Origin: Adlercreutzia hattorii
GTDB taxonomy: Bacteria; Actinomycetota; Coriobacteriia; Coriobacteriales; Eggerthellaceae
NCBI RefSeq assembly: GCF_011405655.1
Contig: NZ_AP022829.1
Coordinates: 667,001 to 731,000 of the forward strand
DNA length: 64,000 nt
Reading direction: 5' to 3'
The position numbers and the translations under genes are program-made. Below are positions 23,780 to 32,077 of the stretch, one piece after another (the first letter of the stretch is position 1; each line of letters begins with the position of its first letter). A model generated the notes under the pieces. That model was not told the origin of the DNA, did not search any database, and was given only the letters and a program-made list of their open reading frames with translations.

Positions 23780-26374
23780 CTAGCCTCTGCCCCTCTTCGC
23801 GTTGCTCTCGAAGAGGTGCGCGCGCTTGAGCTGCGCGATCTCCTCGGGCTTGGTGTTCCACAGGTCGTAGAGCGCGCCTTTTGGGAAGTCGTCCCGGATG
23901 GGCACGCGCGCGCCTCCCGCGACGAGCAGGCCCTCTCCGGCCTTGATGGACTCGTCGATGTACTCCTTCTCCGCCGCCGAGAGGGAGAGCATGTCCGCCC
24001 AGGCGGCGAGGTCTTGGCTCGCCTGCTTGTGCAGCAGCATGAAATCCGAGTTCAGCACCATGGTGCGGGCGCGCTCGTGGGTGAGCATGTGGGAGGTGTT
24101 CTGCGAGATGCCGGTGCAGATGAGGTTGAACTTGCGCCCCTCCGCCCAGAACTTCGCGAAGTAGTCGATGATGGTCGGGTGCCCGAAGAGCGACTGGACC
24201 TCGTCGATGTAGAGCCAGGTGGTGATGCCCCGCTCGAAGTTCGCGTACATCCGGTTGCGCACCGCCTCTAGTGCGGTGAGCATGCCGAACACCCGCATGT
24301 TGGTTGAGAGGTCGTGCAGATCGATGTTGGTGATGCGGTTGTCGAAGCCCACGTTGGATTGGCGGTTGAAGAAGGAGAGCGCGCCCGTGACGTAGCGCTC
24401 GTATCTGAGCGCGATGTCGCGCGCCTCGGCCTCGGGCTGGCCGTTCAGTATCTCGTGGAAGTCGGAGAGCGTCGGCATGCCCTGCCCGTCGGCGCACCTG
24501 GAGTATGCCGCCTCGACGCATCTCGTGATGATCGACTTGTCGGCTTCGGGAAGGCCTTCCGAGGACTCCGCCATCATCGCCGACGAGAGTGCCAGGAACG
24601 CGTCGATCTTGAACGCGAGCTGGGCGGCGTCCGCGCGCCCCTCCACATCTGAGAGGTCGAAGGGGTTGAGCGCGGTGTCCGCATCCGGGGCGAGCCGTAC
24701 GTTCACGCCGCCCAAGGCCTCGATGAGGTTTCCGTACTCTCCTGCGGGGTCGAAGATGATTATCTCGTCCTCCGGGTAGGCGAGCACGGTGTTGGTGATC
24801 TCGCGCTTCACGGAGAAGGACTTCCCGGAGCCGGGCTTGCCGCAGACGAACCCCATGGGGCTCGCGAGCTTCTTGCGGTTGCATATGACGAGGTTGCCCG
24901 ACTGCTTGGACTGCCCGTAGTAGCCCCCGCCCTCCTGGTTGAGCTCCAGCGAGGCGAAGGGCATCTGCATGGCTATCTGGCCCGTGGTGAGGTAGCGGGC
25001 GACGTCGATGTGGTTCATGCCCAAAGGGAGCACAGAGTTAAGCGCCTGGCGCTGCCGGTAGTAGAGCGGCTCTATCCCGAGCGAGTTGCCCTGCCCGATC
25101 GACACGATCTGGTCCACTTGCCGCTCAAGGGCCTCCACGGTGTCCGCGTAGGTGTAGATGAGGCCGGTGTAGGTGAAGAGGCGCTCGTTCTTGTTGCGAA
25201 GGAAGTCCAGGAGCTCCTCGGCCTCCTCCTTGGAGTACCTCAGCTCCGGCGGCAGGATCGTATAGTCGTAGCCCTTCTTCATCGCGCTCATCTGCTCGTC
25301 GATGATCTCCTTGTCCATCCAGTCGAGCTGGCGCTTCACGAGCGCGAGGGCGTCGGACTGCGCGATGGGCTGGATGTGCAGGTTCACCGAGAGCGGCATG
25401 GGAAGGTCGATGATCTTGGCGAGGTAGTCGTCTTCGAGCATCGAGCCGAACGTGCGGATGGAGACCACGCAGCCGTATGCGTCGTCCACCCGGAATATGT
25501 CCGCCCTGCCGTGCGGCTTGAAGTCGATGAGCGCTGGCGCTATGAGGTCCTTGGTCCTCGTGTTGGACACGGGGCTCACCTTGTCCCAGTCAAACGTGAA
25601 GGGGGATTTCGGGCGAAGCTGCGACTGGATCGCCTCGATGCGCTCGGTGCCGTTCAGGGCGTGGGCCTCGCAGCGGATGCGCGAGAGCGTGTCGATGACG
25701 TCGCCCTTTATGCGCGAGAGCTTCGGCACCGCCTCCCAGACGTCGTCTGCGCCCACCATGTAGGTGAGGTAGCGGTGGCGCGTGAGGTTGGAGACCCCCT
25801 CGCGCATCTTGTCGTTGAGGATCCGGTTGTACTCCTTGGCGTACTTCTCCGTGTCGGGGTCGGACGCCTTGAAGAAGCGTTTCTTGCCGATCTCCTCGTC
25901 GGGGATGGGGACGTTGGCGATGGTGAGTTGGACGCAGGAGTCCGCCCCGAAGTAGTTGTAGAGCGATGAGAGCACGGTGAAGATGTTCTGCTGGTTCTCG
26001 CGCCGCGCCGACTGGTAGGAGATGTCCGAGAACTCGATCGTCTGCGAGAAGAGCCCGTCCTCCACCTGGGCTATGCCGTCCTTGTAGATGGCGTCGTAGC
26101 CGATGTAGGAGGCGATCTCGCCCGCCTGGGCGCGCGCCTTCTTCTGGCGCTTGAGCTTCTCCTCGTGGGCCTTCTTGGATCTATCCGACCTGCTGGCCGA
26201 TCCCATCAGCTGCTTGATGAAGCTCGTCGAGCCCGACCTCTCGCGCTTTGACTTGGCCCGCGCCGCGCGCTCGGATCTGATGCGCGCCTTCGCGAGCTTC
26301 TTCTCAGCCTTGAGCTTCTCCTTGTCGCTCGCTCTCTCTTTCCTTGCACTTTTCGCATTCTCTCGTTGGCTCAT
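23780..26374 (-). CDS. virB4: VirB4-like conjugation ATPase
   Basis: 864 residues. A basic coiled N-terminus (residues 1-110) precedes the conserved VirB4/TraE region. Walker A is GKPGSGKSFS near residue 515, followed by EIIIFDPAGEYGNLIEALGG; Walker B is TTWLYIDEVQSLFGHP near residue 725, and the sensor region reads FNLICTGISQNTSHML. This hexameric motor powers assembly of and transport through the type IV channel. ATG 26374 has AAGGAG nine bases upstream; the first 71 bases overlap the end of the PrgI gene in another frame, so translation of the two is coupled. Confidence 0.95.
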   Translation of the reverse strand: MSQRENAKSARKERASDKEKLKAEKKLAKARIRSERAARAKSKRERSGSTSFIKQLMGSASRSDRSKKAHEEKLKRQKKARAQAGEIASYIGYDAIYKDGIAQVEDGLFSQTIEFSDISYQSARRENQQNIFTVLSSLYNYFGADSCVQLTIANVPIPDEEIGKKRFFKASDPDTEKYAKEYNRILNDKMREGVSNLTRHRYLTYMVGADDVWEAVPKLSRIKGDVIDTLSRIRCEAHALNGTERIEAIQSQLRPKSPFTFDWDKVSPVSNTRTKDLIAPALIDFKPHGRADIFRVDDAYGCVVSIRTFGSMLEDDYLAKIIDLPMPLSVNLHIQPIAQSDALALVKRQLDWMDKEIIDEQMSAMKKGYDYTILPPELRYSKEEAEELLDFLRNKNERLFTYTGLIYTYADTVEALERQVDQIVSIGQGNSLGIEPLYYRQRQALNSVLPLGMNHIDVARYLTTGQIAMQMPFASLELNQEGGGYYGQSKQSGNLVICNRKKLASPMGFVCGKPGSGKSFSVKREITNTVLAYPEDEIIIFDPAGEYGNLIEALGGVNVRLAPDADTALNPFDLSDVEGRADAAQLAFKIDAFLALSSAMMAESSEGLPEADKSIITRCVEAAYSRCADGQGMPTLSDFHEILNGQPEAEARDIALRYERYVTGALSFFNRQSNVGFDNRITNIDLHDLSTNMRVFGMLTALEAVRNRMYANFERGITTWLYIDEVQSLFGHPTIIDYFAKFWAEGRKFNLICTGISQNTSHMLTHERARTMVLNSDFMLLHKQASQDLAAWADMLSLSAAEKEYIDESIKAGEGLLVAGGARVPIRDDFPKGALYDLWNTKPEEIAQLKRAHLFESNAKRGRG

Positions 26375-26762
26375 TGGCCTCTGCTCCTTTTCGTCTTGCG
26401 ATCCTCTTCGCCCTGCGCGTGGGCCTTCCCGCCTCGGTGCGCGGGAGGGACTTGTCTGCCGGGCTCTCGTAGAGGAGCCTCTGGTCTTTCAGGTGGTGGT
26501 TGATCAGAAGGGGCGCGAACTTCTCGGCGCGCATCCCGAACGGCCGCCAGAACCCGGCGAGCCAGAAGGGTATGGATGCGCACATGACGGGAAACGCCGC
26601 GTCGGCGACCTCTATGCCGACCCAGAAGTGGCATATCGCCGCCACGATGATCGCCGACCCGAAGCCGCCCGCCACGCACGCGAGCGTGCGGAAGGAGAGC
26701 TTCCCGACGATCTTCTCCTCGTACTCGCCGATGTCCTTCTGAATGGGGATCTGAAGCGACAT
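26304..26762 (-). CDS. prgI: PrgI-family (VirB3-like) membrane protein
   Basis: 152 residues. The N-terminus (SLQIPIQKDIGEYEEKIVGKLSFRTLACVAGG) is the PrgI signature, followed by two membrane helices (FGSAIIVAAICHFWVGIEVA and FPVMCASIPFWLAGFWRP) and the family motif KFAPLLINHHLKDQRLLYES. PrgI replaces VirB3 in Gram-positive conjugation systems and anchors VirB4. The C-terminal 45 residues are highly charged and are encoded over the start of virB4; they may be less constrained than the rest. Confidence 0.9.
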   Translation of the reverse strand: MSLQIPIQKDIGEYEEKIVGKLSFRTLACVAGGFGSAIIVAAICHFWVGIEVADAAFPVMCASIPFWLAGFWRPFGMRAEKFAPLLINHHLKDQRLLYESPADKSLPRTEAGRPTRRAKRIARRKGAEANEPTRECEKCKERESERQGEAQG

Positions 26763-26777
26763 GGCCTGTCACCTGCC

Positions 26778-26993
26778 TTAGGCGGGCAGCCAGGACGTGT
26801 CGAGCATCCCGAAGTAGACCGCTGCGGCGATGATGATCGCGCCGCCAGCGATGGTGGATATTGCGGAGGCAATCTGGCTGCCTCCCTGCTGCTCTCGTAT
26901 GGCGAGGCCGAGCGAGACCGCGCCCCAGACGACCAGGAAGCCGCCGAGGAAGGTCACGCAGCCCGATACGAGGCTGATGATGTTTGCGAGCAT
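26778..26993 (-). CDS. VirB2/pilin-like small membrane protein
   Basis: 71 residues from ATG 26993; the ATG at 27011 belongs to the leader motif and the AAAGGAA site precedes 26993. Two membrane segments are seen: LANIISLVSGCVTFLGGFLVVWGAVSLGLAI and AISTIAGGAIIIAAAVYFG, separated by the short polar REQQGGSQ. Size, topology and position before PrgI-VirB4 match VirB2/TrbC-like or Maff2-type subunits of ICE secretion systems. It has tandem copies of the hairpin leader upstream, suggesting special control of expression of this high-copy subunit. Confidence 0.75.
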   Translation of the reverse strand: MLANIISLVSGCVTFLGGFLVVWGAVSLGLAIREQQGGSQIASAISTIAGGAIIIAAAVYFGMLDTSWLPA

Positions 26994-26999
26994 GTGGGT

Positions 27000-27052
27000 G
27001 TTCCTTTGCATCTCGATTCGCCAGCGCCTGCGGTACTTGGAGGTTCCAGGCG
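27000..27052 (-). promoter_or_regulatory. Hairpin leader motif, copy c
   Basis: Minus strand: CGCCTG pairs with CAGGCG (27047-27052 with 27025-27030) around GAACCTCCAAGTACCG, then 8 bases, then GAGATGCAAAGGAAC leading into the ATG at 26993. It is the second of two tandem copies upstream of the VirB2-like gene. Confidence 0.65.
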
Positions 27053-27088
27053 GCGGGCTGATGGTAGAATTTCGGGTCGAGGGGCACG

Positions 27089-27152
27089 TGCGTGCTCCCT
27101 TGCATCTCGGCTGCGACGGCCGGTCGCGGTACTTGGAGGTTCTGCCCCGGCC
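27089..27152 (-). promoter_or_regulatory. Hairpin leader motif, copy d
   Basis: Minus strand: GGCCGG pairs with CCGGCC (27147-27152 with 27118-27123) around a 23-base loop with GAACCTCCAAGTACCGCG, then GAGATGCAAGGGAGCAC. It is followed by GTG but no gene-like frame, so it appears to be a duplicated leader about 95 bases before copy c. Confidence 0.6.
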
Positions 27153-27183
27153 CTTGGGTCTAGGTACCTGTCGCAGCCATTAC

Positions 27184-29010
27184 TCACACTTCCATAAGCG
27201 CTCCCTCCCTTCTCGCCCGGTACGCCCTGAAGTCGAACGCCCCCGCGTCCTCTGCGGCCTTGAGCGCCCCGTGCCTCGGGTGCGCCTCAAGCGGGTACTT
27301 CTTGTCCTTGAACGCCTGTGCGCCGTTGATGAGAACGAGCGCCTCGTCGCGCGGCAGCCTCGCAACCTCGGAGGCTTGCATGAGCTCGCGCTCTATGAGG
27401 CCGTAGTTGTGCGTGTAGGTGGGGTTCGCGCCCCGAGAGTCGTTCACGGAGACGTTGGCGACGGTCTGCTTGCCGATCATGTCGGCGATCTTCTGGTTGG
27501 TGTCTGCCGACTTGCCCCCGAGGAACAGCAGCGTGTCGCAGGCGTTCATGATGGTCTTGGCGTTGTTCTCCCCGTATGACTCCTCAAGCTGGGAGAGGGA
27601 CTGCAGGATCATCGAGACCGCGATGTTGCGGCTTCTCGTGACGGTGATCATGCGCTCGAAGTCGGGGATGGTGCCGATGTTTGAGAACTCATCGAACATG
27701 AAGTGGACGCATCTGGGAAGACGTCCCGAGAAGCGCGAGAGCGCCGTCTCGCAGAGCGAGTCGAGCGACTGCTGCATGAGAAGCGCGAACACGAAGTCAA
27801 AGGTCGAGTCCGTGTCCGACATCGAGCAGAAGAGCGCCACCTTCCTGTGCGCGTCGCCCATGTGGTCGAGCTCCATCTCGTCGTAGCGAAGAAGCTCTCT
27901 CATCTCGGCGATGTCGAACGGCTTCATGCGCACGTTGCAGGAGACCATGACGGACTTGAGTGTCTTTCCCGCAGCCACCTTGAACTGCTTGTAGCTTGAG
28001 AGTGCGAAGTCGTCCTCGGGGCGCACGGGGGCGGCCACCTTCACCCATTCGAAGCCTCCGGAGCCGTTGTCGAACGCGCGGGACGCCCGGTCGTACTTCT
28101 TGGCCGAAGGGCTCCTCACGAGCCTCTCTCCGGTCTCAAGCTCGTTGAAGAGCATGTCGAGCGGGCTCAGGTAGTCCTCGTCGTCCTCGCGGGCGTCCGC
28201 GAGAGAGAGCAGCGACAGGAGCCCCGGCACGTTCCTGTCCTCCTCAGGGCAGTGCAGAAGGAGGTAGGAGACGAGGGCCGTGTAGAGGAGCTTCTCGGCG
28301 TTCTCCCAGAACGGGTCCCCTGCATGGTCCTTGTCGCCGGTGGTGTTCTTGATGAGGCACTCCACGAAGCGCAGCGTCGCCGCCTCGCCGTCGATGTAGG
28401 CGATGGGGTTGAAGTGCATGGAGCTTGCGAAGTCTATGGTGTCGAATGTCTTGATCTCGTAGCCGAGCCCTTCGAGGACGTGGCCCATGTCGTGGATGAG
28501 GGTGCCCTTGGGGTCGGTGATGAAGTAGTTGGCGTTTCCCTGCATGAGGTTCGGCTTCACGAAGTAGCGCGTCTTTCCCGTGCCGGGGCCGCCTATGACG
28601 AGCACGTTGTCGTTCGTCTCGGTCTTCTGGTCGTGGGCGGTGTCGATCAGGCGGATGCTCGCCTGCTTGGTGAGGATGATGTTGTTGTCGGCGTCCTTGC
28701 GATCCGAATACGCCTCGATCTCCTTCGCCGTCGCCCAGCGCGCACTCCCGTGCTCCTCGCCCTTGCGGTAGCGCCCCCTGCGCTCCCACCATCTGACCCA
28801 TACGAGCCAGACGGCGCACGCGCAGGCGCATCCGATAGCGAGCGGAAGAGGATCCATCGACGGGATCGCCCCTTGCGCCGCGAGACCCATCGCCTTGGAC
28901 ACGAGGTCGGCCTCGGAGCTTCCTGCGGCCATGACGGCTGCCGTGGCGGCGTTGCCGACAAGCAGGGCTGCGCCCGATAGCGCCGCGATGAGGATGAGCT
29001 CCGACTTCAT
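27184..29010 (-). CDS. virD4: VirD4/TraG-type coupling protein
   Basis: 608 residues. Two N-terminal membrane segments (residues 5-30 and about 55-75) are followed by the coupling ATPase: Walker A VIGGPGTGKTRYFVKPN near residue 140, then NYFITDPKGTLIHDMGHVLE and a Walker B-like CVHFMFDEFSNIGTIPDFERM near residue 440, with TRSRNIAVSMILQSLSQLEESYG. This is the type IV coupling protein that brings the relaxase-DNA complex to the channel. The start overlaps the upstream gene's stop by four bases. The hairpin leader tandem follows its stop codon. Confidence 0.95.
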   Translation of the reverse strand: MKSELILIAALSGAALLVGNAATAAVMAAGSSEADLVSKAMGLAAQGAIPSMDPLPLAIGCACACAVWLVWVRWWERRGRYRKGEEHGSARWATAKEIEAYSDRKDADNNIILTKQASIRLIDTAHDQKTETNDNVLVIGGPGTGKTRYFVKPNLMQGNANYFITDPKGTLIHDMGHVLEGLGYEIKTFDTIDFASSMHFNPIAYIDGEAATLRFVECLIKNTTGDKDHAGDPFWENAEKLLYTALVSYLLLHCPEEDRNVPGLLSLLSLADAREDDEDYLSPLDMLFNELETGERLVRSPSAKKYDRASRAFDNGSGGFEWVKVAAPVRPEDDFALSSYKQFKVAAGKTLKSVMVSCNVRMKPFDIAEMRELLRYDEMELDHMGDAHRKVALFCSMSDTDSTFDFVFALLMQQSLDSLCETALSRFSGRLPRCVHFMFDEFSNIGTIPDFERMITVTRSRNIAVSMILQSLSQLEESYGENNAKTIMNACDTLLFLGGKSADTNQKIADMIGKQTVANVSVNDSRGANPTYTHNYGLIERELMQASEVARLPRDEALVLINGAQAFKDKKYPLEAHPRHGALKAAEDAGAFDFRAYRARREGALMEV

Positions 29011-29555
29011 CGGGTCTTCACCTCGACCTTCTCGATCTGCCTCGTCGCCTCCTTGGCCTCGTGCGCCGCCTTGGACGCGGCCTTCGCTGCCTCGGCCTTC
29101 TTCTCCAGCGGCTCCTGGTCGCGCTCCTCGGTGAGCTCGCGCTCGCGCATCTTGCAGGCGCGCTCCGCCGCCGCATCGACGTCGTGCTCAAGGTTTCCGA
29201 ACACCTCGTCGACCTCGGGGGCGTCTGCCACTCTGAACACCAGATGGTCGCGCCCCTCGACATCGACGAAGTCGTGCTCGATGGCGGCTTCTGTGAGCCT
29301 CTCGCCGATGATCTCCCTCAAGGTCGCGTAGTCGGGGAGCTCCTCGAACTCCGAGAGGTTCAATCGTGCGTACTCGCGAACACCCTCGCGCTCGGCTTCC
29401 GCTGATGGCTCCTCGATCTGGCCCCTCAGGTTCCTGATGGCGCTCTTGAGCCTCTCGGCGCTTGCCCGGATAGCATCCTGGCTCGCGTCCTGGCCCATCC
29501 TGAGCATCCAGTCGAAGAGCTTCTCTCCGCTCTCGTCTCCGAAGTCGCTTGCCAT
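29007..29555 (-). CDS. Transfer-module protein upstream of virD4, possibly PcfB-like
   Basis: 182 residues. No membrane segment. The N-terminus (GEKLFDWMLRMGQDASQDAIRASAERLKSAIRNL) is helical; a compact domain follows (LPDYATLREIIGERLTEAAIEHDFVDVEGRDHLVFRVADAPEVDEVFGNLE); the C-terminus is a long Ala/Lys/Glu helix. In Gram-positive elements the gene before virD4 often encodes PcfB/DUF3801, and the domain's layout is compatible with that, but the match is weak. The stop overlaps virD4's ATG, so it is certainly co-translated. Confidence 0.6.
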   Translation of the reverse strand: MASDFGDESGEKLFDWMLRMGQDASQDAIRASAERLKSAIRNLRGQIEEPSAEAEREGVREYARLNLSEFEELPDYATLREIIGERLTEAAIEHDFVDVEGRDHLVFRVADAPEVDEVFGNLEHDVDAAAERACKMRERELTEERDQEPLEKKAEAAKAASKAAHEAKEATRQIEKVEVKTR

Positions 29556-29574
29556 GTCGCCCTCCTCTTCTCTT

Positions 29575-30318
29575 CTATCGGATCGTCTCGCGCGCCTCGC
29601 TTGCGCGGTCGGCGCGTTGCTGGTTCTCGGATGCGCGCAGCGCCGCCTGCGTGCGGTCAGCTAAGCTCTCCGTCGTCCTCTCGGCCTTGTACTGCTCTGC
29701 CCTCTCCACCTGGGACTTGATCACGTCTAGAAGGGACATTCCCTCCTGCGTCTGGTCGACCATGTAGTCCTGGGTCGGGGCGTTGACGGTTAGGAGCTTG
29801 CCCATGTGGCTGAGCGCCACGTGGATCCGGAAGTCGTCGTTTCTCGCGGCCACCCAGCCGTCGTCGAGATAGGGGAAGGCGTTGCCTGTCCACTGCATGT
29901 CGGATTTGGGGGGAAGGTAGTGCAGGTGCTTGCACTCATCGACCGTGGCGAGGCGCATCCCCGCGACGTAGCGGGTGAGCTCCGAGATGTCTCCCGCGAT
30001 CCTCTTGAAGCTGAGGGACTCGAAGGGAACCCAGGTCTTCCCGTCCTGCTTGAGCGTCCACCACTCGTCGCCCCCGTCCACCTGCTGGATGAACGCGAGG
30101 TCGCCGTAGACGACTCCCTGCCTGATGGCCCAGTTCCCGGCCTTGAAGAAGTCGGAGAGGTCCTCAAGCGAGAAGCAGCGGTCGAACTCGTAGGGGTACT
30201 CCTCCAGATAGGGGTCGTCCTGCCAAGCGTATCCGCCGCGCTTGACCCAGCCGTTCTTCTGGCAGATCGCCTCAAGGCTTTCCTGTTCCTCTGCCGTGAC
30301 CGGCACCATGTTGTACAT
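29575..30318 (-). CDS. Hypothetical element protein, 247 aa
   Basis: Starts at ATG 30318, downstream of GAGGAGGAGA and a perfect hairpin (30334-30357); the open frame continues upstream to 30531 but those residues are low-complexity and lack a site. The protein has many aromatic residues (KNGWVKRGGYAWQDDPYLEEYPYEFDRCFSLEDLSDFF and MQWTGNAFPYLDDGWVAARNDDFRIHVALSHMGKLLT), suggesting a compact soluble fold, and a charged helical tail. It is probably an ICE-specific accessory protein; I recognise no family. It lies between the replication loader and the transfer genes. Confidence 0.6.
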   Translation of the reverse strand: MYNMVPVTAEEQESLEAICQKNGWVKRGGYAWQDDPYLEEYPYEFDRCFSLEDLSDFFKAGNWAIRQGVVYGDLAFIQQVDGGDEWWTLKQDGKTWVPFESLSFKRIAGDISELTRYVAGMRLATVDECKHLHYLPPKSDMQWTGNAFPYLDDGWVAARNDDFRIHVALSHMGKLLTVNAPTQDYMVDQTQEGMSLLDVIKSQVERAEQYKAERTTESLADRTQAALRASENQQRADRASEARETIR

Positions 30319-30333
30319 TTCCGTCTCCTCCTC

Positions 30334-30357
30334 GGGAGCCGACGCATGTCGGCTCCC
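30334..30357 (-). promoter_or_regulatory. Perfect 10-bp hairpin just before a ribosome site
   Basis: GGGAGCCGAC (30334-30343) and GTCGGCTCCC (30348-30357) flank a four-base loop. On the transcribed strand the hairpin ends right before GAGGAGGAGA of the 30318 gene. No T-tract follows, so it looks like a 5' UTR element rather than a terminator. Confidence 0.5.
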
Positions 30358-30500
30358 CTCGGTTCGGTGGTTCGGCGGCGAGGCGCCGTAAGTCGTCCTC
30401 GCCCGGTTGCGTTTGTGAGAGTGTTTCGGCTGACCCGCTTCTCCTCGCCGCCCTGCAACGGTTATAGCGTGGTCGATTCCCTGATGGGACGGGGATTTTT

Positions 30501-30530
30501 CGCACAGTCCCGCATGGTCACGGATAGTCA
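30501..30530. repeat. Iteron-like decamers, set 1
   Basis: Three consecutive 10-base units, CGCACAGTCC, CGCATGGTCA and CGGATAGTCA, at the 3' edge of the DnaC-like gene. A related set of three lies at 32441-32470, so the pair flanks the replication genes. Confidence 0.55.
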
Positions 30531-31316
30531 CTTATCCATCAAACCCACATTTTTCCTCGGCGGGAGCACGACCAGTCGGCATGTCTCCTTGAGCCTCTCG
30601 ACTATCGCCTCGGCGCTCTCGCGCTCCCCGCTGCGCCCCATGCGCGACTTGAGGGCGTCGGGCGCGTACTGCGACGTGACCACGGTCGGCTTCATGTTCT
30701 CGTAGCGGTCGTTGATGATCTGGAAGAGCGTGCCCATGACCCAGGAGTTCGCGTTCTCCTTGCCGAAGTCGTCGATGATGAGCACGTCGTATCCCGCATA
30801 GCGCTCGACGCCCTGCTTGGATGGGGCGTCGTAGCTCGCCTTGATCTCGTCGAGCATGGAGAGGGACGACGTCATGAGCACGCTGTACCCGCTTGCGAAG
30901 AACGCCTTGGCGAGCGCAGTGGCGCAGTGCGACTTGCCCGCGCGGGAGGGGCCTGTTATGTAGAGTCCCACGCCCGATCTCATATCGAAGGCGTCCAGGT
31001 ACTCGGCGATCTCTCGCCTGTCGACCTTGGCATGGGCGAATCGGGGCTTCACGCCGCACCGCCTTAGCGCCTCGGCCTCGGCTTTGGCCTTTCGCTTCCT
31101 CTCGGCCTCCTCTGCGAGCGCTCGCTCCTCGCAAGCGCCGTCGCACTCGCACTCCTTGGCCCCGATCCAGATGACCTTGCCGTTGAAGCCGAGGAGTCCG
31201 ATGGGGTCGAGGAGGTTCCCGCACCATTCGCATCTGCGCTCTGCGGGCTCCTCGTATTCCAGGCCGCGCTCCTCGGCCGATGCCAGGGTGATGATGCGGC
31301 TCTCCTCATCTGCCAT
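30528..31316 (-). CDS. dnaC: DnaC/IstB-like helicase loader ATPase
   Basis: 262 residues. An N-terminal zinc-binding segment (RRCEWCG...KECECDGACEE) precedes a helical linker and the AAA+ domain: Walker A YITGPSRAGKSHCATALA (about residue 125), Walker B VLIIDDFGKENANSW (about 180), sensor 1 PTVVTSQYAPDAL, and an arginine-finger region RLKETCRLVVLP. This matches DnaC-type primosome loaders of phages and ICEs, which place the helicase at an origin. It forms a replication unit with the next HTH protein, flanked by two sets of decamer repeats. Confidence 0.85.
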   Translation of the reverse strand: MADEESRIITLASAEERGLEYEEPAERRCEWCGNLLDPIGLLGFNGKVIWIGAKECECDGACEERALAEEAERKRKAKAEAEALRRCGVKPRFAHAKVDRREIAEYLDAFDMRSGVGLYITGPSRAGKSHCATALAKAFFASGYSVLMTSSLSMLDEIKASYDAPSKQGVERYAGYDVLIIDDFGKENANSWVMGTLFQIINDRYENMKPTVVTSQYAPDALKSRMGRSGERESAEAIVERLKETCRLVVLPPRKNVGLMDK

Positions 31317-31331
31317 CGCGCAGCTCCTTTC

Positions 31332-31793
31332 CTATCCTTCTTCTTTGTATTCTTCTTTGTTTTTAAGGTGCCAATTTGGCACCCCCTCAGGCGACATCCT
31401 GTCATCCCCTCCATGCTTGGAAGCGGACGATTTGTCAGGGAGTGACAACTTGTCAGGTGCGCAGGACGTCCTCTTCGCGCGATGGCCGAGCACGTAGCTC
31501 CTCGTTGTCATCCCGTCCCTTGCCCATTCGCCTCCGGTCTCGGCGATAAGTCCTCTCTGCTCCAGCTCGGACACTGCCCTGATGACGGAGCGCTCGGACA
31601 CGCCGAGGTAGGTTGAGGTCCTCTTGCGGCTCTCGTAGAACGTCCCGCCGTCCTTGCAGAATCCGTAGATGCGCGCGAACACGAGCAGCGCTGTGCCCTT
31701 GAGCCCGAGCTCCTTCCACATGAAGGGGTGCAGGACCAGGAAGGCGTCGCCGTCGCGCGGGCGCACGGGATCTCTCTTCGCATGCATCGGCAT
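31332..31793 (-). CDS. Replication-initiator-like HTH protein
   Basis: 153 residues. The core (GDAFLVLHPFMWKELGLKGTALLVFARIYGFCKDGGTFYESRKRTSTYLGVSERSVIRAVSELEQRGLI) is the winged helix found in replisome organisers and HTH_36 proteins of phages and ICEs, where it binds the origin. The C-terminal 45 residues are polar and probably disordered, possibly contacting the DnaC-like loader encoded 15 bases downstream. It would recognise the decamer repeats nearby, which is inference. A TGACAAcTTGTCA stretch lies inside the gene (31443-31455), resembling the core of the 25-bp palindrome found elsewhere. Confidence 0.75.
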   Translation of the reverse strand: MPMHAKRDPVRPRDGDAFLVLHPFMWKELGLKGTALLVFARIYGFCKDGGTFYESRKRTSTYLGVSERSVIRAVSELEQRGLIAETGGEWARDGMTTRSYVLGHRAKRTSCAPDKLSLPDKSSASKHGGDDRMSPEGVPNWHLKNKEEYKEEG

Positions 31794-31796
31794 CGC

Positions 31797-32036
31797 CTAC
31801 CCGACGCCGATTTTCGAGAAGTTGCGCATGGCCCAGTCGAGCAGCTCGGCCCTGAACGCGATCGAACCCTTCTTCTGGCCCTCCATGCGCCTCAGTGGCA
31901 GGGGGTCGTTGCCCCTCTTCGAGAGCTCCCATACCTTGTTCTTGCTTATGCCTAAGAGCCGGGCTACCTCGTAGGCGTTGTAGATGTCCTGCACGGGCAC
32001 CGGCTGCTTCGATGAATCGTCAAAGATCTCGGGCAT
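31797..32036 (-). CDS. Excisionase-like helix-turn-helix protein 1
   Basis: 79 residues from ATG 32036, selected because AGGAG lies five bases upstream. Residues 15-65 (NAYEVARLLGISKNKVWELSKRGNDPLPLRRMEGQKKGSIAFRAELLDWA) are the winged HTH_17/excisionase type. It may act as a recombination directionality factor or as a regulator of the replication and transfer operon. It follows the second excisionase-like gene and precedes the replication HTH by three bases. Confidence 0.75.
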   Translation of the reverse strand: MPEIFDDSSKQPVPVQDIYNAYEVARLLGISKNKVWELSKRGNDPLPLRRMEGQKKGSIAFRAELLDWAMRNFSKIGVG

Positions 32037-32077
32037 ATACTCTCCTGTTCTTCGTTCGAACAGACAGCCCGAGGCTC

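Noticed and set aside
22850-24271. 473-aa open frame on the plus strand
   Set aside because: Antisense to the NlpC/P60 and virB4 genes, with shadow-like composition and no ribosome site.
26371-27105. Leftward frame beginning with the GTG after leader copy d
   Set aside because: Runs out of frame through the VirB2-like and PrgI genes and has shadow-like composition; copy d is taken as a tandem leader.
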